Shown here: piece by piece, positions 26,545 to 34,405 of the stretch | Layout of the letters: every line of letters begins with the position of its first letter | Numbering within the stretch: position 1 is the stretch's first letter | Program-made: the position numbers and the translations under genes | Origin: DASPSM01 sp963800135 | GTDB lineage: Bacteria; Planctomycetota; Planctomycetia; Planctomycetales; Planctomycetaceae | Assembly (NCBI GenBank): GCA_963800135.1 | Contig: CAWCZR010000010.1 | Span: forward strand, 310,001 to 374,000 | Length of the DNA: 64,000 bases | Direction: 5' to 3' | Notes under the pieces: generated by a model | The model's database searches: none | Seen by the model: the letters and a program-made list of their open reading frames with translations, nothing else | What the model was told of the DNA's origin: nothing

Positions 26545-28693
26545 CACGGCCCAAACCGTCATCCTGTGGTTGATCCCCGGCTGCCCGCTCGCGGCGGCCG
26601 TGCTGGTCGGGCTGTTCGGCCAAACGATCTTTCGCACGGGATCGCACCGCGTCGTCGTGTTGGCCGTGGCTGTTTCGTGCGTGCTGGCGCTCCTGCAGCT
26701 GGGGCACGTGGCATCCATCGCCGCCCATCATGCCCCGGCCCAAGGAGAGTCGGGCGCCAGCGCGGCGCGGGTCAACGCGCCGGAATCGGTGCGCGAAGCG
26801 GCCGGCTTCGAGTGGGTGTCGATCGGCGACTTCCACGTGGAGGTCGCGCTGCGTGTCGACGCGCTGTCGGCCGTGATGCTGGCGATGGTCACGTTCGTCA
26901 GCCTGCTCGTGATGATCTACGCCAGCGGCTACATGCACGGAGACCCGGGCTACGCGCGGTTCTTCGCCGAGATGGCGCTCTTCGTGTTTTCGATGTGCAT
27001 GCTGGTGATGGCCCGCAACTTTGTGGTGCTGTTTGTCTTTTGGGAAGCGGTCGGTCTGTGCAGCTACCTGTTGATCGGTTTCTGGTTCGAGCGACCCTCC
27101 GCAGCGGCCGCCGCGGTGAAGGCCTTCGTGATGAACCGGATCGGGGACGCGGCGTTCCTGGTCGCCGTCTACCTGATTTGGCGGACCTTCGGCAGTCTCG
27201 ATTTTCAGGTTGTGTTTCGCGGACGCGACGCCTTCTCGGTGCCGCCCGCTCACTTCAATCTCAGCGTGCTGACCATCTGCTTGTGCCTGTTTACCGGGGC
27301 GTGCGGCAAGTCGGCCCAGTTTCCGCTGCACCTGTGGTTGCCCGACGCGATGGAAGGCCCCACTCCGGTGAGCGCCCTGATTCACGCGGCCACGATGGTC
27401 ACTGCCGGCGTCTACCTGGTCGCTCGCTGCACGCCGCTGTTTGTGCTGGCGCCCGATGCCCAGGCGGTCGTGGCGTCGATCGGAGCGATCACGGCGCTCT
27501 TGGCCGCACTGATCGCGCTCACGCAGACCGACCTCAAACGGGTGCTCGCCTATTCGACGGTGAGCCAGCTCGGCTACATGTTCATGGCCCTCGGGTCGGC
27601 GGCGGCCGGCGAAACCTTCGCTCTGGCCGCGGTGACCGCCGCCATCTTCCACATGTTCACGCACGCCTTCTTCAAGGCCCTCTTGTTCCTGTCGGCCGGC
27701 AACGTGATGCACTCGATGGGGAACGTCATCGACATGCGACAGTTCAGCGGCCTGCGCAAAGTTATGCCGTGGACGCATTGGAGCTTCCTTTGCGGCAGCC
27801 TGGCACTGGCCGGATTCCCGCTCCTTTCCGGCTTCTGGAGCAAGGACGAGATCTTCGGCCTGTTGCTGAACGCCACGCAACACGGCGGATATCCGCGGCT
27901 GTTCCAAATTGTCTTTGCCGCCGCCTTTTTGACGGCCATCCTCACGGCGTTCTACACGTTCCGCGCGTACTTTCTCACGTTTTTCGGACCGCTCCGCGTG
28001 CCGGCGGAAGCACTGGCTCACGGAGCGCACGGCGGTGGCGCTCACGGCGACGAAGCTCACGTCCACCACGCAGGCGATGGGCACGCCCAAGTGGCGCCCG
28101 CCGCCGCCGCGACCGGCTCGCTCGTTTTCGACGAGCACGCGCCGCCCCCTCCGATTCACGAAGGACCGCGGGCGATGACCTGGCCGTTGGCCATGTTGGC
28201 GACGTTCGCGCTTCTCATCGGAGCGATCGTCGGTCCCACCGGACTCTTTGCCGGCTGGGTCGAGCTCATGCCTTCGACGTTGCAACTGCAGGAGATCGGC
28301 CTCCAGTGGGGGCTCGCATTGGCCAGTGCGCTGGCTGCGATTGGCGGAATCGCGCTGGCCTATTGGATGTACGCTCAGCCGTCCGATCGTCCGGCCAAGG
28401 TCGCGGCGGCGGCCGGGCCGTTTTATGCGTTGTCGCTCAATAAGTTTTACCTCGACGAGCTGGCGACGGTGCTCGTGACCTTTCCGGTCAGCGCCATTGC
28501 CTTTATGTCGCTGCTCTTCGACCAGGGCGTGATCGATCGCCTGGTCGACGAAGTCGGCATCGTCCCGCCGGCGGTTGGCCGGTTTCTGCGTCCCGTGCAG
28601 AACGGGTTGATTCAGTCTTACGCGCTGGTGATGGTCTTCGGACTGGCCATCTTCTTGACCACGGTTCTTCAAGTCTGGATGGTGCGGATGTGA
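26537..28693 (+). CDS. nuoL: NADH-quinone oxidoreductase subunit L (antiporter-like)
   Basis: 718-residue distal proton-pumping subunit. It shows the Mrp-antiporter core FWEAVGLCSYLLIGFW, LPDAMEGPTPVSALIHAATM and STVSQLGYMFMALG. Between late helices (about residues 494-545) there is a His/Gly/Ala-rich, then Pro-rich, hydrophilic insertion (AHGAHGGGAHGDEAHVHH). The lateral helix and C-terminal helices follow. GTG start at 26537 inside the end of nuoK; the end overlaps nuoM by 4 bp. Confidence 0.95.
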   Translation: MSDTAQTVILWLIPGCPLAAAVLVGLFGQTIFRTGSHRVVVLAVAVSCVLALLQLGHVASIAAHHAPAQGESGASAARVNAPESVREAAGFEWVSIGDFHVEVALRVDALSAVMLAMVTFVSLLVMIYASGYMHGDPGYARFFAEMALFVFSMCMLVMARNFVVLFVFWEAVGLCSYLLIGFWFERPSAAAAAVKAFVMNRIGDAAFLVAVYLIWRTFGSLDFQVVFRGRDAFSVPPAHFNLSVLTICLCLFTGACGKSAQFPLHLWLPDAMEGPTPVSALIHAATMVTAGVYLVARCTPLFVLAPDAQAVVASIGAITALLAALIALTQTDLKRVLAYSTVSQLGYMFMALGSAAAGETFALAAVTAAIFHMFTHAFFKALLFLSAGNVMHSMGNVIDMRQFSGLRKVMPWTHWSFLCGSLALAGFPLLSGFWSKDEIFGLLLNATQHGGYPRLFQIVFAAAFLTAILTAFYTFRAYFLTFFGPLRVPAEALAHGAHGGGAHGDEAHVHHAGDGHAQVAPAAAATGSLVFDEHAPPPPIHEGPRAMTWPLAMLATFALLIGAIVGPTGLFAGWVELMPSTLQLQEIGLQWGLALASALAAIGGIALAYWMYAQPSDRPAKVAAAAGPFYALSLNKFYLDELATVLVTFPVSAIAFMSLLFDQGVIDRLVDEVGIVPPAVGRFLRPVQNGLIQSYALVMVFGLAIFLTTVLQVWMVRM

Positions 28694-30342
28694 CGCAGGC
28701 TTTCGGCGCCACTCTCATCGCGACAGTCGTGATTCCGCTGGTTGCGGGCATCGTGCTGCTCGTTGCGCATTGGACGGGGCGGATCGCCCGTTGGCTGAGC
28801 CTGGCAGCAACCGTCGCCACGCTCGCCTGTTCGATCGTGCTGGCCGCGTCGTACGAATCGCTGCCCGCCCGCTCGCCGCAAACGTCGGCCGTGCAGCCGC
28901 GGATGGAGCTTCACTACCGGTGGTTGAACTACATCCGGCAGTCGTCGGAGAAAACCAAGCCTGAGGACGTGCCTACCAATCGCGATCCGATCGTGCACCT
29001 CGAGTTCCTTCTGGGCCTCGACGGGATCAGCCTGTCGCTGATCGTGCTGACCTCGCTGTTGACGTTTTCGGCCATGCTGATTTCCTGGTCGCCGATTCAC
29101 GACCGGGAGCGGGAGTACTATGCCGCCTTGCTGATCTTGATGGGCGCGCTCAACGGCGCCTTCTGCGCGTTCGATATCGTGCTGTTCTACGTCTTCTTCG
29201 AGTTCACGCTGCTGCCCCTGTTCTTTCTGGTCGGCATTTGGGGCGGACCGCAGCGCCGCGAGGCGGCCGTCAAGTTCTTCCTGTATACGTTCGCGGGCAG
29301 CATTATCACGCTCACCGGCGTGGCCCTGCTGGTGATTTACGCGACGAACGACCCCGAACTCCACCTCGCGTACCCGTTTTCGATTCCCGCACTGGCCGCC
29401 GCGATCGAGCAGCACGCGCTGCCGCTCGATATGCAGCGTGCGCTGCTGCTGTCGATTGCCGTCGGGTTTGCGGTCAAGGTGCCCCTCTTCCCGTTTCACA
29501 CGTGGCTGCCCCTGGCCCACACCGAGGCGCCCACGGCCGGCAGCGTGATCCTGGCCGGCTTGCTGTTGAAGCTGGGTGCGTACGGCTTCCTGAGAATTTG
29601 CCTCCCGCTCTTCCCGGATGCGTGTGCCGAAATCGGCACGCCGCTGATCGGACTCTTGGCGGTGATCGGCGTCATTTATGGCGCCTTGTGCGCTTACGCC
29701 CAGAGCGACCTGAAAAAACTCGTCGCCTATAGCAGTATCAGCCACCTCGGTTTCTGCATGCTGGGGATGTTCGCCCTCAATGCCGAGGGGATCACCGGCA
29801 GCTTTTTGCAGATCATTAATCACGGCCTCTCGACCGGGGCGCTGTTCCTGCTGGTGGGCATGGTTTACGAGCGCTATCACACGCGGGAAATCAGCCAGCT
29901 CGGCGGCATCGCGTCGAAGCTGCCGCTGATCTCGGCCGCGATGGTGTTTACCTGCCTGGCCAGCATGGGGCTGCCCGGGCTCAATGGATTTGTGGGCGAG
30001 TTTCTCTCGCTGGTCGGCATGTTCAAAACCAATCGCACTTTTGCCGTGGTGGGAACGCTCGGCGTGATCCTGGCCGCGCTCTACCTGCTGTCGATGCTCA
30101 GGCGTGCGTTCTTCGGCCCAATCGGAGAGGCTCCCCATCATTATCCCCAGGTGCCCGACCTCCGCCGCGCGGAAGGTTGGGCCGTGGTGCCGCTGATGGC
30201 ACTCTGTCTGGCGATCGGCGTATATCCCAAACCGCTGATCGACGTGGTTAAGCCCGACCTGGAAGCGATCGCCCGTTTGTACGACGGCCATCGTCCGGTG
30301 CAGCACGAGACGGCCGTGGCCCAGCGGGAGGTGCGACGCTGA
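28690..30342 (+). CDS. nuoM: NADH-quinone oxidoreductase subunit M (antiporter-like)
   Basis: 550-residue proton-pumping subunit. Family signatures include FFEFTLLPLFFLVGIWGG, TWLPLAHTEAPTAGSVILAG and YSSISHLGFCMLGMF. The GTG start overlaps the nuoL stop (GTGTGA), and its TGA shares a base with the nuoN ATG, so L, M and N form a coupled translation block. Confidence 0.95.
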   Translation: MTQAFGATLIATVVIPLVAGIVLLVAHWTGRIARWLSLAATVATLACSIVLAASYESLPARSPQTSAVQPRMELHYRWLNYIRQSSEKTKPEDVPTNRDPIVHLEFLLGLDGISLSLIVLTSLLTFSAMLISWSPIHDREREYYAALLILMGALNGAFCAFDIVLFYVFFEFTLLPLFFLVGIWGGPQRREAAVKFFLYTFAGSIITLTGVALLVIYATNDPELHLAYPFSIPALAAAIEQHALPLDMQRALLLSIAVGFAVKVPLFPFHTWLPLAHTEAPTAGSVILAGLLLKLGAYGFLRICLPLFPDACAEIGTPLIGLLAVIGVIYGALCAYAQSDLKKLVAYSSISHLGFCMLGMFALNAEGITGSFLQIINHGLSTGALFLLVGMVYERYHTREISQLGGIASKLPLISAAMVFTCLASMGLPGLNGFVGEFLSLVGMFKTNRTFAVVGTLGVILAALYLLSMLRRAFFGPIGEAPHHYPQVPDLRRAEGWAVVPLMALCLAIGVYPKPLIDVVKPDLEAIARLYDGHRPVQHETAVAQREVRR

Positions 30343-31895
30343 TGCAGCCTTTTGCCCAGACTGTGCAGTGCGTGCTGCCGGAGATCGTGTTGATCGCCGC
30401 CGCCTGCCTGCAGTTTCTGATCGGCCCCTTCTGCGTGACCGAGGGGCGTCCGGTGGACCGCCGGCTGGGTCGGCTGTGGGCCGTCGTCTCTCTGGCCGCG
30501 CTCGTGGTGGCAATGCTTGTCTGGCGGGAGTCTCACGTCGGCTACACGCCACGCCTGATTCATAACGACGCGCTGGCCCTTTTCGGCCGGGGCGTGGCAT
30601 TTCTCGCCGGCATCGTGCTGATCCTCATCAACTGGGACGAGATCGATGAAGCGATGTCGGCCGAGTTTCACGGTGTGCTGCTCTTGATCATCGCCGGGGT
30701 GAGCCTGACGGCAGCCGCCGACGATCTGATCGTGCTGTTCCTTGCGCTCGAATTGGTGAGCATTCCGACCTATGTCTTCTTGTACTTGCCGCGGCGCTCG
30801 TTCACGGCCCTGGGTCGTAACGGGTCGAAGCCGGCCGCGCCGCCGGCGCCGCGCTCGCTGTCGACCGCGCCGGAAGCGACGGCCAAGTACTTTCTGCTGA
30901 GTATCGTGTCGTCGGCTATCACGCTCTACGGGTTCAGCTTTTTGTATGGGGCGGTGGGATCGACGAACCTGCGGACGATCCAAGGGGCGCTCGGGAACTT
31001 TCCCGCGGCGCAGTCGCCGTCGATCCTGCTGATTGCCGCGGCCTGCATTGTCGGCGGGCTCAGTTTCCGCGTGACGGCCGTCCCTTTCCATTTTTACGCG
31101 CCGGACGTCTTCCAGGGTTCGCATGCCGGCGCCGCGGCCATGCTGGCGTTTATCCCCAAGGCGGCTGGATTTCTGGCCCTTTATCGCATCGTCCACTTCG
31201 ACATCGCCCACGTCCACACTTCGGCCGAAAGCCTGCGGGTCTGGTGCGAATCGATCTTCTGGCTGATGGCCGTCGCCAGCATGATCATCGGCAACGTGCT
31301 GGCCCTGTTGCAGCGCGATCTCAAGCGGCTCTTGGCGTATTCCAGCGTCGCCAACGCGGGCTACATGCTGGTCGGTCTGGCGGCCGGACACGAACCGGGC
31401 ACCGTGGGCGGCGTGGCGGCGCTCCTGTTTTATCTCGTGGCCTACGGGGCGACGATTTCCGGCGTGTTCGGCATGCTGGTCCTGCTCCGGCGCGGCGACC
31501 GTCCGGTCTCCACGATCGACGATCTGGCCGGCCTGAGCCAAACGCATCCGGCCGCGGCGGCCGTGCTGATGATCCTGCTCTTCAGCCTCACCGGGCTGCC
31601 GCCAACCGGCGGGTTCATCGGCAAACTCAACTTGCTGATGGCGGCCTGGTCGCAAAAGACCATCTCCGCGGAGATTCTGGCGATCGTGCTGGCGATCAAT
31701 GCGGCCGTCGCGGCGGCGTACTACCTGCGGATCGTCGCGGCGATGTACCTGCGGCCGGCCCCCGCCACGGTCGATGTCGACACCTCGCGGCAATTGCCCG
31801 CGTACGTCGGCGTCGGCCTGTGTGTCGCGGTGAGCGTGGGCCTCTTCTTCTTCCCCGGCCCCCTGTGGGACGTCGTCTCGCAGTTCTCGGTCTGA
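30342..31895 (+). CDS. nuoN: NADH-quinone oxidoreductase subunit N (antiporter-like)
   Basis: 517-residue proton-pumping subunit and last gene of the operon. It carries FLALELVSIPTYVFLYL, FHFYAPDVFQGSHAG and LLAYSSVANAGYMLVGLAAG. A short Ala/Pro-rich loop (about residues 160-185) is inserted after the helix containing YVFLYLPRR. No strong hairpin terminator is visible in the 157 bp before the next gene. Confidence 0.95.
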   Translation: MQPFAQTVQCVLPEIVLIAAACLQFLIGPFCVTEGRPVDRRLGRLWAVVSLAALVVAMLVWRESHVGYTPRLIHNDALALFGRGVAFLAGIVLILINWDEIDEAMSAEFHGVLLLIIAGVSLTAAADDLIVLFLALELVSIPTYVFLYLPRRSFTALGRNGSKPAAPPAPRSLSTAPEATAKYFLLSIVSSAITLYGFSFLYGAVGSTNLRTIQGALGNFPAAQSPSILLIAAACIVGGLSFRVTAVPFHFYAPDVFQGSHAGAAAMLAFIPKAAGFLALYRIVHFDIAHVHTSAESLRVWCESIFWLMAVASMIIGNVLALLQRDLKRLLAYSSVANAGYMLVGLAAGHEPGTVGGVAALLFYLVAYGATISGVFGMLVLLRRGDRPVSTIDDLAGLSQTHPAAAAVLMILLFSLTGLPPTGGFIGKLNLLMAAWSQKTISAEILAIVLAINAAVAAAYYLRIVAAMYLRPAPATVDVDTSRQLPAYVGVGLCVAVSVGLFFFPGPLWDVVSQFSV

Positions 31896-32019
31896 GGCGG
31901 CGACCGCTGGCGAATGAATGTGCCGCGACGATAAGCTGGCCCGTGTTCTGATTCGCTCGTCTTCCGCTCGGCACACATTGGTTCGGGCGTAGTTCCGACC
32001 GGACGACACCGCCCTCACT

Positions 32020-32049
32020 GTGACGATATTGTGACCCACTGGCTGTGAC
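32020..32049 (+). promoter_or_regulatory. Repeated GTGAC motifs directly before the SDR gene
   Basis: GTGAC occurs at 32020-32024, 32031-32035 and 32045-32049, each preceded by T (TGTGAC). The first two are exactly 11 bp apart, the third 14 bp further. They lie 4-33 bp before the ATG at 32053. The same word is repeated at 11-bp spacing before the desaturase at 56.1 kb. Possible direct-repeat operator; no regulator is identified. Confidence 0.4.
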
Positions 32050-32052
32050 CTC

Positions 32053-32835
32053 ATGAAATCCGACCTCTCCGGCAAGATCGCGCTCGTGACCGGCGCCGCC
32101 CGCGGCATCGGCCAGGCCATCGCCGACCGCTTCGCTCAAAACGGCGCCACCGTTTATTACACCGACGTCGACGTGGCCGGTGCCGCCGCCTCGGCCGCCC
32201 GCTTCCCCGGCTGCGAATCCGCGCCCTTGGATGTGACGAAATCACAGCAAGTGCAAGACCTCATTGGGCGGATCGAGCGCGACCGCGGCCGGCTCGACAT
32301 CGTGGTCAACAACGCGGGCGTCAACACGCTGGCCCACCGCGTCACGATTGATGAATTCCCCCGCGGCGAATGGGACCGCATCCTCGACGTCGACTTAAAC
32401 GGCGTCTACGAAGTGAGCCACGCCGCCGCGCGCGTGATGAAGCGGCAAGTCAGCGGTCGAATTATCAATATTGCCTCGATTGCGGGGCTCGTCCCGCTGC
32501 GGCTGCAGTCGGCGTTCGTCGCGGCTAAGGCGGCCGTCGTCAACCTGACCAAATCGATGGCGCTGGAACTGGGGCCCTCGGGCATTCTGGTCAACGGCAT
32601 CGCGCCGGGCTCGACACTCACCGAAGGCACCAAGCAGCTCTTCTACAGAGCCGAGGGAACGTTCAACGCCCGCGTGCAAGAAATGCTTGACCACGTCCCG
32701 CTCGGCCGTCCGGGCACGACCGACGAGATCGCCGTCGCCGCCCTCTTTCTTGCCGACCCGGAAAACAGCTACATGAACGGCCACATCCTGGTGGTCGACG
32801 GCGGCTGGATCGCTGGATATCACCGGCAGTTCTAG
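32053..32835 (+). CDS. SDR-family protein with catalytic Tyr replaced by Phe
   Basis: 260-residue short-chain dehydrogenase/reductase fold. It has the NAD(P)-binding TGAARGIG motif (residues 13-20), NNAG (86-89), Asn116, Ser142 in IASIAGL, and Lys159, followed by the family C-terminus DGGWIAGY. The position that should be the catalytic Tyr (YxxxK) is Phe155, read from SAFVAAKAA; the codon is TTC, one base from TAC. Family knowledge says this Tyr donates the proton, so the protein may be inactive, use another residue, or the base may be a sequence error. Asp38 after strand 2 (YYTDVDV) suggests NAD(H) preference. It stands between nuoN and the convergent E2 gene, so its role is not set by context. 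Confidence 0.88.
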   Translation: MKSDLSGKIALVTGAARGIGQAIADRFAQNGATVYYTDVDVAGAAASAARFPGCESAPLDVTKSQQVQDLIGRIERDRGRLDIVVNNAGVNTLAHRVTIDEFPRGEWDRILDVDLNGVYEVSHAAARVMKRQVSGRIINIASIAGLVPLRLQSAFVAAKAAVVNLTKSMALELGPSGILVNGIAPGSTLTEGTKQLFYRAEGTFNARVQEMLDHVPLGRPGTTDEIAVAALFLADPENSYMNGHILVVDGGWIAGYHRQF

Positions 32836-32888
32836 GCGGGCATCTCACTGCGTGTCGCTCGTAACTCGAAACGCAGCGCGGCCGCGCG

Positions 32889-34396
32889 TCAAGAAACGAG
32901 CCATGCGCCCGGATTCTCGATGCCTTGCCGCAGCGTCGCCAGGAACTTCGCCGCGGGCATCCGTCGACGATGCGGTGGTCGAAGGTCAGGCTGAGCACCA
33001 TCAGGTCGCGCGGCACGATCTGGTCGCCGACGACCGCCGGCCGTTTTTCGATTCGTCCAAGCCCCAGGATCGCGCACTGCGGGACGTTCAAGATCGGTGT
33101 GAAGGCATCGATGCCGTAAGCGCCCAGGTTGCTGATCGTGAAGGTGCCGCCGGTGAGGTCGGTGGGGGCGAGCCGACCGGACTCGGCACGCTGCGTCAGG
33201 TCGGCCAGTTGCGCGGCAACTTCGCGGAGGCCGAGCGTGGCGACTTCGCGCACCACCGGGGCGAGGAGACCGGCGGGCGTGTCGACAGCGACGGCAATGT
33301 GGATCCCCGCCGGCGTCTCGATGCGGCGGTCGATCCATTGCTGGTTGAGCTGCGGATGCTCGGCGAGCGCCGGGCCGTCAGCTTTGTGATGAATGCCAGG
33401 TAGCCCGGCGTCACCGCGTCCCCAGTGCTCGCAGCCGCCGCGGCCGACTTGAACTGGGCCCGCAGGCTGACGAGATTCGTCGCGTCCGCGGTCGTCGTCA
33501 GCGTGACGGGAGCCGTCTGCTGCGAGCCGGCCGTCATCCGCGCCGCAATCGTCCGCCGCAGGGACGCGCGTGCAGCAATCTCGCTCGGCGCCGAGACCAG
33601 ATCGCGGTGCGAGTGCGCGGTCGTCGGATGCGTCGAGTGTATGGTTGGCGGCTTCGTGCCGTCGGCGGCCGCACGCACGTCACGCTCGCGAATGCGGCCG
33701 TTGCGACCCGTGCCGGGCAGGTCGCGCCAATCCAGATCGAGCTCGGTCGCAATGCGGAGTGCCCGCGGCGAGATACGAGGTCGCGCCGCGACGGCGGATT
33801 GCTGCCCGTCCCCCGTGCCTCGCCCGGACGCCTGTGCGCGGGTGACGAAACTCGGTGATCCGGGCTCGCGCAGTGGCGGCTCAGCGGGAGAAATCTCCGG
33901 CTGCGAGGGTCGCGGCGGCGAGATTTCCGGCCCGGGCGTGCTCGGGCCGGGCGATTTCGGCGGCGTGATTTCCGGGTCGGGCACGGCCGGCGGCGGAGTC
34001 TTCGACGGAGACGTTGCCGGCTTGGGCACTTCGGGTCCCGGCTTCTCCGGCCGCGACGGTTTGGGCTGCGGCACTTCGGGTGTTGCCGGTTTGTCCGGAG
34101 ACGGCTTGCCTGGCTCTCCGGTAAGCTGCGGTCCTGCAAACGGATCGGCCTCGTCGGCAGTTACCAGGAACGCCAGGGTGACGCCGACGCGCACGGGTGC
34201 ACCGCTTTCCGGCGCGGGGCGAGATGCGGAGGATGCCCGAGCCGATCGCTTCCACGTCCTGGATGGCTTTGTCTCCCTCGATGGCGAACAGGGGCTGGCC
34301 GGCTTCGACGAATTCGCCGTCGCGTTTGAGCCACTCGACGAAGGTGCCCTCCTCCATGCTCCATCCGAGCCGCGGCACTTTGATCTCGACGGGCAT
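32889..34396 (-). CDS. Dihydrolipoamide acyltransferase (E2) of a 2-oxoacid dehydrogenase complex (three frameshifts)
   Basis: About 502 residues when reading is moved across three indels. ATG 34396 opens a lipoyl domain (KVPRLGWSMEEGTF; lipoyl Lys in EGDKAIQDVE). Near 34215 a base is missing; the next frame holds ESGAPVRVGVTLAFLVTA, a ~95-residue Pro-rich linker, a peripheral-subunit-binding domain (RISPRALRIATELDLDWRDL) and the start of the catalytic domain (RTIAARMT). Near 33372 another base is missing; the third frame carries GTFTISNLGAYGID and the active-site DHRIVDG. Near 32961 a third gap leads to PAAKFLATLRQGIENPGAWL and the stop. It transfers the acyl group from lipoate to CoA. It lies 9 bp downstream of the fused E1 gene, as expected for one operon. 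Confidence 0.88.
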
Positions 34397-34405
34397 GGCG
34401 CATCC

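Noticed and set aside
26498..32120. Very long minus-strand open frames across nuoL, nuoM and nuoN
   Set aside because: They are antisense to strongly conserved genes, consist of Arg/Gly/His/Gln-rich sequence without family motifs, and arise from high GC content at third codon positions.
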